Of a stretch of DNA of 64,000 nt, positions 25,975-34,432 are shown one piece after another (position 1 is the first letter of the stretch; each line of letters opens with the position of its first letter). The position numbers and the translations under genes were made by a program. The notes under the pieces are model-generated. The model saw only the letters and a program-made list of their open reading frames with translations, was not told where the DNA came from and did not search any database. The DNA comes from Streptomyces sp. NRRL F-5727 (GTDB lineage: Bacteria; Actinomycetota; Actinomycetes; Streptomycetales; Streptomycetaceae), in assembly GCF_000719555.1 (NCBI RefSeq), contig NZ_JOGX01000032.1:1-64000 (forward strand), in the 5' to 3' direction.

Positions 25975-27105
25975 CTAGGCGGTGAGGGCCGCCGGGGCGG
26001 CGTTCGGTTCGAGGAGTAGATCGGCGGTTTCGGGCCGGCCGCGCTCGGCCGGGGTGGTGGCGAGGCCGATCAGGCGGTACCGGGCGTCGAGCCCTTCGGG
26101 GTGCCACTCGTCTCGGATCCGGAGCCGGATCGTCGAGCCGAGCAGGCCCGGGGAGATGCCGGACCCGTCGAGGCGGACGGACACCGTGGGGACCTGCGTG
26201 GTGGTCCACGCGCGGGAGAGGTCGGCGCGCGCGTGCGCGTCGAGCGTGGCTTGCTTCTCGACGCTGGTGTAGTCGCTGGTGCCGTCGAGGCGAGGCCACC
26301 CGCCCGGCGTCACGGCCCCGTCGATGGACACGGGCGCGGACATGAGGGGGTATGACGGCTCGGTCTGGTTGCGGTTGATGGACGCGCCGCGGGAGTGCCA
26401 GTGCGTAGCGCGCGCGGTGCCGTCCTCGGGCATCCGGTAGTCGATGACCGGGCCCGGCGAGGAGAGAACCAACTCGGTGCGGCTGGACCGGATGATGGGG
26501 TAGCCGAGTTGGAGCCCCTTGACGCGGCGGCCGTCGGCGTCGCGGTACGTCCGGATCCGCCACTCGAACCCGTTCTCGGTGTTGGCGAGCTGGTCGAGCA
26601 GGTCGCGCACGACGGGCAAGTCGTAGCGGGAGTACGTCCGGTCGCGCAGCACGCCGGATGTCTGCGACCAGTCCAGTTCGATGCCGATGTCGCCGCCGTC
26701 GGTCGACTGGACCCAGTCGACAATCTGCCGGACGATGTCGAACTGATCGACGCCCGTCCCCGTCCAGCCGGCCGAGAGCAGGCGGTGCGCGAGGTACGAG
26801 TCGAACGTCGCGGCCTGCACGGCGAGGGCGCCCGGACGGCCCCGGGACGGCGGGGTGATCTCCCGGGTCCACACGATCCCGCCCCACCACACTTCGCCGG
26901 CGCGCTCGACCCACACGGCCGTGCGGGCCGGGATGACGGCCTCGCGGGCCCGACGCGCCATGGTCGCGTCTGTGACCGGGATGGAGAACTGGGCGCCGCC
27001 CGTCTTGCCGATGTAGTCGTCGAGCTTGAGCCCCTGTGTGGGCAGGATGTCGAGGACCTGATCGGAGCGCAGGTCGCACAGGACGACGCGGTAGAGGCCG
27101 CTCAC
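25975..27105 (-). CDS. Tail protein, gp37-like (tail tip/hub)
   Basis: 376 residues from the GTG at 27105, overlapping the previous stop by 4 bp; a longer frame to 28170 is an artefact of the neighbouring gene. Contains a DDYIGKTGGAQFSIPVTD start, a VWWGGIVWTREITPPSRG strand pair, QAATFDSYLAHRLL and an LIGLATTPAERG end. This is the pattern of the Siphovirus ReqiPepy6 gp37-like proteins that make the tail hub of actinophages. Confidence 0.78.
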   Translation of the reverse strand: MSGLYRVVLCDLRSDQVLDILPTQGLKLDDYIGKTGGAQFSIPVTDATMARRAREAVIPARTAVWVERAGEVWWGGIVWTREITPPSRGRPGALAVQAATFDSYLAHRLLSAGWTGTGVDQFDIVRQIVDWVQSTDGGDIGIELDWSQTSGVLRDRTYSRYDLPVVRDLLDQLANTENGFEWRIRTYRDADGRRVKGLQLGYPIIRSSRTELVLSSPGPVIDYRMPEDGTARATHWHSRGASINRNQTEPSYPLMSAPVSIDGAVTPGGWPRLDGTSDYTSVEKQATLDAHARADLSRAWTTTQVPTVSVRLDGSGISPGLLGSTIRLRIRDEWHPEGLDARYRLIGLATTPAERGRPETADLLLEPNAAPAALTA

Positions 27106-28187
27106 GCGGGGCCCTGCCACACGAGAGCGGCCCGGCTGTACGTCGACGGGACGCTCGCGAGGGCGTTGGAGTTCCACACCTGCATTTCGATGTAGTCGCC
27201 GGCCGCCATGTTGAGCGGGAGCGCGGACGCGTCGCCCTGCCCGCCGGTCGACGCGGCGATGTAGGACATCATCACCGTGTTGTTCTCGTCGCCGTTGATC
27301 CGGATGCGGGTACGGCAACTGTTCGCGCCGCCGGGCCACGTCTGGGCGGCGTAGGCGATGTAGAAACCGGTCACGGGGGCGACCAACCGCGTCGGCTGCG
27401 CGGCCGACCACATCACCGCGTCCGTCCGGGACGGCGCTGCGCTCCACTGGATCGACGTGTACGTGTTCGCCGACAGGGCGTACGTCCCCGACTTGGTGAC
27501 GTTGACGTAATGCCGCTCCTCGGTCGGCATCCAACTGGAGCCGTTCCATCGCTCGATGCCGCGTCCGCCGTCGCGGAACTGGCCCGGGTAGCTGCCCGGC
27601 GCGGTGGGAGCGCCGACCAGGATGCCGCCGACGGCCACGGTGCCCGTGCGGCGGTCGGTGAGCGCGGTCCCCCAGTCGATACCGCCGCTGCCCGCGCTCG
27701 CGCCTGCCGGTACGCGGACCTGGGCGAGGGGGATGGCGGCGGCCGGCACGGTCGGGACGACCGGGGTGGCTGCGGCGGCGCCCTGGATGATCTCGATAGC
27801 GCCCTTGGTCTCGGCGCCGCCGTCGACGGCCGCGTCGTAGATCCGGAGCACGACGAGATCGATGCGCGGGTTGGCCGCGTTGCCGTCGCCGAACGTGATG
27901 GTCATGGCCGTGTCGAGGCTGACCGGGTAGGCGCCGGCGGCCTCGGTCGACTGGATGAGCGCGCGGCCGGGGGCCACGGACGCGGTCATGGTGCCGGGGC
28001 CGGTACCGGTGACGGCGAGGCCGGCGAGGGGGTTGGTCCCGCCGGACGTGCCGGGGATGACGCCGGAGAGGGACGTCAGGCGGCCGGTCGGGGTGAGGGT
28101 ACCGAGCGGGGCGAGGCGGGTGTCGGTGCGGGTCTGCCCGCCGGCCGTATCGCCCCGGTTGGTCAGCCATGCGGGACGCACAGGCAT
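27102..28187 (-). CDS. Tail fibre protein with C1q-like end
   Basis: 361 residues. The N-terminal half (PAWLTNRGDTAGGQTRTDTR, then TITFGDGNAANPRIDLVVLR) resembles proteins that attach to the tail tip. The C-terminal ~130 residues, from HYVNVTKSGTYALSANTYTS to the end, have the alternating Gly/aromatic strands of a C1q/TNF-like trimeric receptor-binding head. Likely recognises the host surface. Overlaps the gp37-like gene by 4 bp. Confidence 0.7.
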   Translation of the reverse strand: MPVRPAWLTNRGDTAGGQTRTDTRLAPLGTLTPTGRLTSLSGVIPGTSGGTNPLAGLAVTGTGPGTMTASVAPGRALIQSTEAAGAYPVSLDTAMTITFGDGNAANPRIDLVVLRIYDAAVDGGAETKGAIEIIQGAAAATPVVPTVPAAAIPLAQVRVPAGASAGSGGIDWGTALTDRRTGTVAVGGILVGAPTAPGSYPGQFRDGGRGIERWNGSSWMPTEERHYVNVTKSGTYALSANTYTSIQWSAAPSRTDAVMWSAAQPTRLVAPVTGFYIAYAAQTWPGGANSCRTRIRINGDENNTVMMSYIAASTGGQGDASALPLNMAAGDYIEMQVWNSNALASVPSTYSRAALVWQGPA

Positions 28188-28200
28188 CGGGGAGTCCTTC

Positions 28201-29103
28201 CTACCAGTAGGCGGAGCGCCACTCGATGGCGCATCGGGCGGTGGCCGAGTGCGTCTCGGCGCGGTATGCGAGAGAGGTCGTGCCGGGGGCGAGGGTGAAC
28301 GCCTGCTCGGGCACGCTGCGGGCCGTCGCCGTGTAGAGGCGGGACGCGGCGCCGTTCAGGGTGACGGTCCCGGCGCGGGTGTCGACGACGAGCTGATCGC
28401 CGGCGGCGAGGGTGATGTCGTACTCCAGCGTCCGGCCGTCCTCCTGGGAGAGGCGCGGCGCGGTGACGGGGCCGGTGAAGGTCACCACGGGCGAGGTCTC
28501 GGCGTCGCCGCCGTTGACGACGCCCACGTTGCCGGTGGCGCCGCCGACGCCCCAGTCGAGGCCGTCGGTCCACTGGAGGCCGGTTCCCCCGGCCCATTCG
28601 AGGCCCGGCTCGGGCGCCGGTAGGCCGGTCTCGACGTGCTGCTCGTCGGTGCCGTACCGGCGGGGGTCGGATGCCTCCCACTGGATCGCGGCGCCGAGGA
28701 TCGTCCCGACCGTGTAGCCGTTGGCGACGGGAACGTTGCGGCGGACGGCGCGGGCCTTGACGAGCAGGGGCCCGCGCTCGTCCAGCCACACGACGAGCGG
28801 TATCTCGTCGAGGCGCGGCACCGTGCCGGCGTTCAGCGTGGCGACGGCGCCGCCGATCTGATCGCGGGGGGCCCGCACCATGAGGTCGAGGCCGATGGTG
28901 CGGGTCTGGGCGAGTAGGACGCCCGGGTAGGCGCCGTGTGCGTCCGGGCGGAGTGCCGAGGAGGAATCGAGCGAGGGGAGTTCCTCCCACCCGCTCAACG
29001 CCTTCCATCGGTAGGGGGTGCCTCGGCCGAGCAGGAGGTCGCCGTACTGGATCTGCCCGGGGCCGGTGATGAGGCTCCCGAGGTCGGTGGCTCCCACGAT
29101 CAC
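28201..29103 (-). CDS. Distal tail protein (Dit-like)
   Basis: 300 residues from the GTG at 29103, which overlaps the tape-measure stop (GTGA). It has the siphovirus distal-tail layout: GPGQIQYGDLLLGRGTPYRW, the LAQTRTIGLDLMVRAP strand, and a C-terminal galectin-like part (PVVTFTGPVTAPRLSQEDGR, LEYDITLAAGDQLVVDTRAG). It would form the ring joining the tail tube and the tip. Confidence 0.8.
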   Translation of the reverse strand: MIVGATDLGSLITGPGQIQYGDLLLGRGTPYRWKALSGWEELPSLDSSSALRPDAHGAYPGVLLAQTRTIGLDLMVRAPRDQIGGAVATLNAGTVPRLDEIPLVVWLDERGPLLVKARAVRRNVPVANGYTVGTILGAAIQWEASDPRRYGTDEQHVETGLPAPEPGLEWAGGTGLQWTDGLDWGVGGATGNVGVVNGGDAETSPVVTFTGPVTAPRLSQEDGRTLEYDITLAAGDQLVVDTRAGTVTLNGAASRLYTATARSVPEQAFTLAPGTTSLAYRAETHSATARCAIEWRSAYW

Positions 29104-31517
29104 CCCCGCCCCTTCGACGCCCATTCGAGGGCGCGCGCGTTGTCGTCCGGCGAGCCGTTCTCCGCGGCGTGCCAGTGCTCAATGTGGAGGCGGGCGCCCG
29201 GCGCGGTGCCGCCGGCCGGTCCGTACGGTGAGGCGCCGGCGAGGGCCGGGGCGCCCATGCCGCCGAACTGGGGCAGGCTCGGGGTCGGTACGAGGGTCTC
29301 CATGGCGCGGGCAACCATGCCCTTGGTGCGGTCGATACCGCGGACCAGACCCGGCGGGATCCATCGGCCGATCTTGGCCATGACGCGCGAGGGCGAGGCG
29401 ATGCCGAGGGCCTTGGCGATCGGGCCGGGAATCATCGTCTTGGCGAAGCTGATCAACTGGCCCTTGAGCCACCCGCCCATGGCCTTGATGCCGTTCCACA
29501 ACCCTTGGATGAGGTTGCGGCCCTTCTCGACGAGCAGGGAGCCGAGGTCACCGATGCCGTTCGAGATGGACGCGGGCAGACCGCGGACCCAGTCGACCAG
29601 GGCGCGGCCCTTCTCGATCGCGCCGGCCTTCGCGCGCTCCCAGTGCCCGGAGATTGTCCCGGCGATGTTCCAGCCGGAGAAGTACCCGACGATCCGGCCG
29701 GGGATCCCACGAACCCATTCTGTGGTCTCGTTCCACAGGCGCTTCGTGCCGTCCTTCGTGGCCTGCCACTTCTGGGCGATGGTCTCCCAGATCTTCCATG
29801 ACGTGAACCACTCAACGGCCTTCTTACCCGCGCCGGTGACGGTCTCGACGAGCCAATCCCACGCCTCCTTGGTGGCGGCGGTGATCTCGTCCCAGTACTT
29901 GACGATCAGGACGACCAGACCGACGACGGCGGCGATGACGAGACCGATGGGCCCCATGGCGATCAGCCACGCGGCGGCCATGCGGGCGGCCTGGAGAAGG
30001 GATTGCGTAGCCATGAGGACCCACTGACCGACGACGACGGCCCCGGCCCACACGGCTCGGGCGGCCATCGCCACCCATCCGCCGATCGTCGCCCAAGACG
30101 ACGCCACCTGTGTAGCGGCCGAGGTCACGGACGCGGTCGCGGTGGTGACCCACCCGGTGACGACGGCGGTGGCCGTGATGCCCTGCTGAATCGCCCACTG
30201 AATCAGGGCGGGCAGGATCACGACCGTGATGGCCGTGGCGATGCTCAGGAAGATGCCGGAGTTGTCGGCGATGAACTGCCCGGCCGCGGCGAACCCTTCG
30301 CCGATGGCGACGGCGGCGTCGGCACCGGCCATGAGTGCGGGGATGACGTACGCGCCGATCACGTCGACGACGCCCTGCATCAACCCGCGCTTGAACGCCT
30401 CGAACCTGTGGGCCGCGGTGTCCCTCATCATGTTGCCGGCGGCGTCGGTGGAACCCTCGATCTTGCCGAGCGCGTCGACCGCGTTGGACGGGTCAAGCGC
30501 GAGGATCGCCTTTTGCATGTCCTCGGATTTGGTTCCGAACAGACCGAGCGCAATCTCGGATTGCTTCGCCGGATCCTTGATCGCCCGGAGTCGATCCATC
30601 ACCTGATCCAGTGCGGCGCCCGCCTTCGGGCCGCCCTCCTGAAACACGCGCTGCATCTGCTCGCCGTTCAGGCCGAGGGCCTTGAACGACTCTGCGGTCT
30701 CCTCGCTCATGCCCTGGGCCATGAGCGTGAACTCTTTGAGCGAGTCGGCGACGGTATCGGCGTCGCGGGCGCCGCCCTGGAGCCCCTGGGAGAGCAGGCC
30801 CATCGCCGTCTCGGCGTCGAGGCCGAGCTGACGGAACTCGGTCGGGTACTCCGAAAACGTGTCCAAGAGGTCTTCGGCCACGTCGACGCCGGTCTGTGCG
30901 CCGCGGGTGAGGACGTCGAGGGCCTCCTCGGCGGAGTCGGCAAGGCCGTTCTTCATCATCGTGCCGACGGCCCTGGTGACGCGGGAGACGTCCTCGCCCA
31001 TGACGGCGGCGGTGTCGGCGACACGGCGGCCGAGCGTGGACATCTGCTCTTCGGTCGCCTCCGGCGGGAGCAGGCCACCCCGGGCGATGCCCTTGATGAT
31101 CTCCGCACCCTGCTCGACCGACTCGACGATCGCGTCGGCGTACAAGTCGCCGGCGACGTCGCCGTACTGCTTCGCCACGGCTGGGGTCGCGCCGAGCTGG
31201 GCGCCGAGGTTGGCCTCGATCTGCCCTTGCTGCATGGCCTCGGAGATGCCGACCATGAGCGCGGCACCGACCGCGGCGCCGACGGCGGCCCATCCGAAAG
31301 CGGCGAGGGCGCCGCTCCCCTGCTCGGCTCCCTGCTCGGCGCCGCCTTCGATGCCCTCGGCGAGGGCGTCTCCTGCCTCGGCTCCGGCCTGCTCGGCCTC
31401 GGCGACGATGCTGTCGCCGGTCCGGGCCATGGCGGCCTCGGTGCGCTGCATACCGGCGCGGGCCTCGGAGTCGTCGACGCTGATGGTGGCGAGCAGCTCG
31501 CCCACGGTCAGTGCCAC
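29100..31517 (-). CDS. Tape measure protein
   Basis: 805 residues, the longest phage gene. It is helical and Ala-rich, begins with MALTVGELLATISVDDSEAR, and has a hydrophobic central block (residues ~380-550) with several membrane-like segments. A phage_min_tail-like region (MSTLGRRVADTAAVMGEDVS, MGLLSQGLQGG) precedes it, and a C-terminal PSRVMAKIGRWIPPGLVRGI motif typical of tape measures follows. At ~0.15 nm per residue this suggests a tail of about 120 nm. Follows the chaperone frameshift genes as usual. Confidence 0.9.
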   Translation of the reverse strand: MALTVGELLATISVDDSEARAGMQRTEAAMARTGDSIVAEAEQAGAEAGDALAEGIEGGAEQGAEQGSGALAAFGWAAVGAAVGAALMVGISEAMQQGQIEANLGAQLGATPAVAKQYGDVAGDLYADAIVESVEQGAEIIKGIARGGLLPPEATEEQMSTLGRRVADTAAVMGEDVSRVTRAVGTMMKNGLADSAEEALDVLTRGAQTGVDVAEDLLDTFSEYPTEFRQLGLDAETAMGLLSQGLQGGARDADTVADSLKEFTLMAQGMSEETAESFKALGLNGEQMQRVFQEGGPKAGAALDQVMDRLRAIKDPAKQSEIALGLFGTKSEDMQKAILALDPSNAVDALGKIEGSTDAAGNMMRDTAAHRFEAFKRGLMQGVVDVIGAYVIPALMAGADAAVAIGEGFAAAGQFIADNSGIFLSIATAITVVILPALIQWAIQQGITATAVVTGWVTTATASVTSAATQVASSWATIGGWVAMAARAVWAGAVVVGQWVLMATQSLLQAARMAAAWLIAMGPIGLVIAAVVGLVVLIVKYWDEITAATKEAWDWLVETVTGAGKKAVEWFTSWKIWETIAQKWQATKDGTKRLWNETTEWVRGIPGRIVGYFSGWNIAGTISGHWERAKAGAIEKGRALVDWVRGLPASISNGIGDLGSLLVEKGRNLIQGLWNGIKAMGGWLKGQLISFAKTMIPGPIAKALGIASPSRVMAKIGRWIPPGLVRGIDRTKGMVARAMETLVPTPSLPQFGGMGAPALAGASPYGPAGGTAPGARLHIEHWHAAENGSPDDNARALEWASKGRG

Positions 31518-31568
31518 GCCGGATCACCTCCCATCGGGGGTCATCCGGCCGGGGCCGGGGAGTGTGGT

Positions 31569-32230
31569 TCAGCCGGCGGGGTTGCCGGTGAGGGCCGCGA
31601 TTTCGGCGGGGTCGGTGACGCGGCGCGGTGTCTTCTGCCACGCGCGGGCGAACCGTGACTCGGGGGAGAGACCGCCGATCAGGACCAGGAATCGGCGCGT
31701 GGACAGGGCGGCCACGGCCGGGGCGTCGAGGCCGTACTCGCGGGCGAGGTCAGCCTCGACGGCCGTCCAGTTGCTTAGGATCGCTTCCCAGAACTCCCGG
31801 CCTTCGGCTTCTTCTTGCTCCGTCGCGCCGCCCGGTTCGGGCCCTGCGCTTTTCCCGCCGCCTGCCTGTCGTACAGCTCGGCGGCGCGCTCCATCGACAC
31901 CGTGCCCGGGGCCCGAATCGCGGCGGCCGACCAGATCAGGAGGACGCCGAGCTGCTTGTCGGTGAGCCCCTTCTCGGCCCACTCGTCGAGGACGTCGCCG
32001 CCGTAGAGCGCGGTCAGCATCCGGCGGACGTCGTCGGGGTCCTCGGACGCCTGGAGCCGCTCGGCCTGGAGCGTGAACAGGATGGGGAGGGACTCCGGGA
32101 GCACGTAGCGGCGGCCGAACAGGGCGAGGGCCTGGCGGGGCTGCTGCTCGGCCTGCTCGGCGAAGAACGCATCGAAATCCGCGGTCTTGGGCGCGCGCTC
32201 CTGGACGTCGTCGAGGTCGAGGTCGGTCAC
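31569..32230 (-). CDS. Tail assembly chaperone G-T fusion by -1 frameshift
   Basis: The G gene (start GTG 32230) can shift -1 at GGGAAAA (31856-31850) into an overlapping frame that ends at 31569. The shifted product continues GKSAGPEPGGATEQEEAEGR, then EFWEAILSNWTAVEADLARE and YGLDAPAVAALSTRRFLVLI. This matches the second chaperone domain of actinophages. The downstream frame has no start of its own. Equivalent to the lambda G/GT pair, which coats the tape measure before tube assembly. Frameshifting is predicted, not shown. Confidence 0.8.
31775..32230 (-). CDS. Tail assembly chaperone G (unshifted product)
   Basis: 151 residues from the GTG at 32230, overlapping the tail-tube stop by 4 bp. 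Acidic N-terminus (TDLDLDDVQERAPK), then FDAFFAEQAEQQPRQALALF and a helical domain with LTALYGGDVLDEWAEKGLTD. The C-terminus is basic (NRAARRSKKKPKAGSSGKRS). Size and position between tail tube and tape measure match lambda gpG-type chaperones. Confidence 0.8.
   Translation of the reverse strand: MTDLDLDDVQERAPKTADFDAFFAEQAEQQPRQALALFGRRYVLPESLPILFTLQAERLQASEDPDDVRRMLTALYGGDVLDEWAEKGLTDKQLGVLLIWSAAAIRAPGTVSMERAAELYDRQAAGKAQGPNRAARRSKKKPKAGSSGKRS
31850..31856 (-). other. Programmed -1 frameshift slippery site
   Basis: On the minus strand the heptamer is GGGAAAA, read G GGA AAA in the G frame. This is the X XXY YYZ form and differs from lambda's GGGAAAG only in the last base. Slipping back one base opens the T frame at once. 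Confidence 0.8.
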
Positions 32231-32697
32231 GGGGTCACCGCCGCCGAGGTCGGCAGACCGGACCGGCGGAACGTGGCGCTCCAACTGGTCTTCTCGTTGG
32301 TGCCGCCGGACTGCTCGCCGGGGGTCATCGTGGCGTCCCAGATCGCCCATGCGGTCTGCGTCTCGTGCCGGTAGCGGATCCGGTTGTGCGAGTCGATGCC
32401 GAGCCGCGGCGTCCAGTCCTCATCGATGTACGCCTGCCCGACGTCGCGGGCCTTCGTGGTCTTGTCGATGCGGTACTGACCTTCGAGGGTGATGCTCGCG
32501 CCACGCTGCATCACGTCCTCCTCGTACGCGCCGTCGCTGTCGAAGCTCGTCGTGTCGGCTACCTCCTCGTTCTCGCCGGGGGAGTACGACCAGGAGTTGA
32601 GACCGGCGATCGGGAGCCACGTCTCGGTAGCGGCGTCGGCGTCCTCGACCTCGAAGAGCCAGCCGCGCGCGTCGATGCTGCGCGAGTTGCCCGCCAT
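32227..32697 (-). CDS. Major tail (tube) protein
   Basis: 156 residues. It begins MAGNSRSIDARGWLFEVEDA, then WLPIAGLNSWSYSPGENEEV and ADTTSFDSDGAYEEDVMQRG, then SITLEGQYRID. This is the common fold of actinophage tail tube subunits (a beta sandwich with long loop). Abundant structural protein that polymerises around the tape measure. Located just upstream of the chaperones, as expected. Confidence 0.85.
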   Translation of the reverse strand: MAGNSRSIDARGWLFEVEDADAATETWLPIAGLNSWSYSPGENEEVADTTSFDSDGAYEEDVMQRGASITLEGQYRIDKTTKARDVGQAYIDEDWTPRLGIDSHNRIRYRHETQTAWAIWDATMTPGEQSGGTNEKTSWSATFRRSGLPTSAAVTP

Positions 32698-32709
32698 GTG
32701 CGGACCTCC

Positions 32710-33123
32710 TTACGGGGTGGTGGGGGCGGCCGTGGCGACGTCGTAGTTGGTGACGTGCTCGTGACGGCCGGATGAGTCGGCGCCCATGGGCGCGGGGATG
32801 CCGCGTGCGGCGATCAGGACGGCCCATGTGCCGTCGGGGAGCTGCGTGTTGGTGAGCCCGTGCAGTGCGGCGTAGATGGCCTGCGCGCGGGCGCGGGAGA
32901 CGCGGGGGTCCGGGCCGCCGCGGACGCGGACCTGTAGCCGCTGGTCGGTGTCGTCGTCGCGGGCCTGCTGCGGGCCGGCGTCGTACAGGGCGAGGGACAC
33001 GGCCTCGTCCGGGGCGGGCGGCATCGTCTCGACGAACGTGTCGCCGGTGATGCCGTCGGGGTCGTAGGTGAGCAGGCCGGCGGCGGTGAGGCACCGGGCG
33101 ATGCCGTCGAGGAGGTCAGCCAC
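32710..33123 (-). CDS. Tail terminator / minor capsid protein
   Basis: 137 residues. Begins with a helix (MADLLDGIARCLTAAGL). The part AVSLALYDAGPQQARDDDTD followed by RLQVRVRGGPDPRVSRARAQ and AIYAALHGL is the pattern of phage tail-terminator (gpU-like) proteins annotated as minor capsid proteins in Streptomyces phages. It would cap the tube at the head side. Overlaps the upstream gene by 8 bp. Confidence 0.72.
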   Translation of the reverse strand: MADLLDGIARCLTAAGLLTYDPDGITGDTFVETMPPAPDEAVSLALYDAGPQQARDDDTDQRLQVRVRGGPDPRVSRARAQAIYAALHGLTNTQLPDGTWAVLIAARGIPAPMGADSSGRHEHVTNYDVATAAPTTP

Positions 33124-33466
33124 GGAGGGCCCGCCTCACCTGGGCGGCGATGATCTCGTTGATCGGTCCGGCCTGCTCGACGAGCGGCCTTTCGAGGTAC
33201 TTGGCGGTGCGGCCGTCGTCGTGCCGCAGGTCCATGTCCTCGTGCTGGCGGACGGCGTACGGGGTGTCGTAGCTGACGCCTGCTGTGAGGGTCGATTCGT
33301 CGACGGACGCGACCCCGGAGCGTTCGAGGGTCGCCTCCTCGATCGGGACGACGCGGCGGGACTCGCCGAGCAGGTGCTCGGCGCCGAGCCGTAGGCCGAG
33401 CAGGGCGCCGGCGCGCTCGGCGGCGAGGACGGCGTCGCCGTTCCATCGGATCCGGGCCCGGCTCAT
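33116..33466 (-). CDS. HK97 gp10-like head-tail joining protein
   Basis: 116 residues from the ATG at 33466. Helical start (IRWNGDAVLAAERAGALLGL), then EESTL-type loop and GVSYDTPYAVRQHEDMDLRH, then DGRTAKYLERPLVEQAGPIN. The segment YDTPYAVRQHE with a following KYLE is typical of HK97 gp10/minor capsid proteins that connect neck and tail. Confidence 0.75.
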   Translation of the reverse strand: MSRARIRWNGDAVLAAERAGALLGLRLGAEHLLGESRRVVPIEEATLERSGVASVDESTLTAGVSYDTPYAVRQHEDMDLRHDDGRTAKYLERPLVEQAGPINEIIAAQVRRALRG

Positions 33467-33783
33467 TCGCACATCACCTCCAGGGACTCCGGCACCGGGA
33501 GGCCCGGCGCGGTGTGGTGGGCTGTCGACAGGGCGCGCGTGCGGCGGCCGGACGGCAGGGTGATGCGGGACTCGGCCGGACAGTCGGTGTCCGGCGCGGT
33601 GATGACCTGCGCGGTGGAGACGATCTCGCGGCCCTCGCGGTCCCGGACGGTGCGCACCTGCTCGGCGACCATGGCGCGCACCCCGGGCACGGGCGGGCCG
33701 TACTTCGGGCCGTACGCGGAGTCGCCGAGGTACGGCTCGATCACGACGCGGTGGGGGAGTAGCCACGGGGGGATGCGGGTCAA
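33463..33783 (-). CDS. Head closure (stopper) protein
   Basis: 106 residues from a TTG at 33783 that overlaps the previous stop. The sequence (RIPPWLLPHRVVIEPYLGDS, GPPVPGVRAMVAEQVRTVRD, then SRITLPSGRRTRALS) is a small beta-barrel with a VxVEP strand and PSG turn, as in SPP1 gp16-like stoppers. Start is uncertain because no ATG or GTG precedes the fold; overlap and spacing support the TTG. Longer open frames here are not real. Confidence 0.65.
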   Translation of the reverse strand: MTRIPPWLLPHRVVIEPYLGDSAYGPKYGPPVPGVRAMVAEQVRTVRDREGREIVSTAQVITAPDTDCPAESRITLPSGRRTRALSTAHHTAPGLPVPESLEVMCE

Positions 33784-34178
33784 CAGATCACCCCCGGGAG
33801 CAGGCCGGCGCGCGCGAGGTAGCGGTACGCCTGCGGGCCGAGGTCGACGTTGCCGGCGCCGGTCCCGCCGGCCTGCTGCTGCGGGCCGGACATGGACACG
33901 GGGCCGATGGACACGGACGACCAGCGGCCCGCGGCGCCGGTCCCGGTGTCGCCGGTCTCCTCCCGGTAGGCCACCTGCGCACAGGCGGCGTCGGTGAGGG
34001 CCTGGACGACGGCAGGGTCGGTCGGCATCCCCGCGTCGTCGACGGCGTAGACGGCCGTCAACAGGGCGTCGTCGACGTCCTCGGACGCGCGGGTGAGCAG
34101 CCGGACGGCGTCCGGCGGCGGGGGCTTGCCGGTCCACTCCGCGAGCTGCTCGGGGGTGGCGTAGACGCGGCGAGCCAT
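33780..34178 (-). CDS. Head-tail adaptor
   Basis: 132 residues. Begins MARRVYATPEQLAEWTGKPP, then RLLTRASEDVDDALLTAVYA and VQALTDAACAQVAYREETGD. This helical layout matches gp6/gp15-like adaptor proteins that bind the portal. C-terminal part is Gly-rich and ends ARAGLLPGVIC. First of the connector genes after the capsid genes. Confidence 0.75.
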   Translation of the reverse strand: MARRVYATPEQLAEWTGKPPPPDAVRLLTRASEDVDDALLTAVYAVDDAGMPTDPAVVQALTDAACAQVAYREETGDTGTGAAGRWSSVSIGPVSMSGPQQQAGGTGAGNVDLGPQAYRYLARAGLLPGVIC

Positions 34179-34181
34179 CGG

Positions 34182-34412
34182 CTACCCCTCGCTGCCGTAC
34201 TGCTCGGCGAGCTGGTCGCGGGTGAGCTGCTCGGCGTTGGCCTGCTCGGCGCCGAGGGCGACCGCGTAGGCCACCCAATCGGCCTTGGACGCGGAACGGG
34301 CCGGACGCTTGGTGTCGTCCGGCCCGTTGCCGTTGTCGTCCCCGCTCGGCGGCGGGGTCCCGTCCGGCTGCTCGTCGGCGTCCGGGCGGGCGTGGTGGCG
34401 GCGCAGCATCAT
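34182..34412 (-). CDS. Small head-region protein with LEM-like helix pair
   Basis: 76 residues. Starts with two adjacent ATGs; 34412 is the first. A disordered Asp/Pro/Gly-rich half is followed by SKADWVAYAVALGAEQANAE and LTRDQLAEQYG, a helix-extended-loop-helix often found at the C-terminus of small phage head proteins. Could be a head decoration or DNA-binding protein. Located between the capsid and adaptor genes. Confidence 0.6.
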   Translation of the reverse strand: MMLRRHHARPDADEQPDGTPPPSGDDNGNGPDDTKRPARSASKADWVAYAVALGAEQANAEQLTRDQLAEQYGSEG

Positions 34413-34432
34413 GCGGCGGCCTCCCTTCCTGA

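Noticed and set aside
33463..34278. 271-codon frame over the connector genes
   Set aside because: Only its last 106 codons (from 33783) are a connector protein; the rest is a shadow of the adaptor gene.
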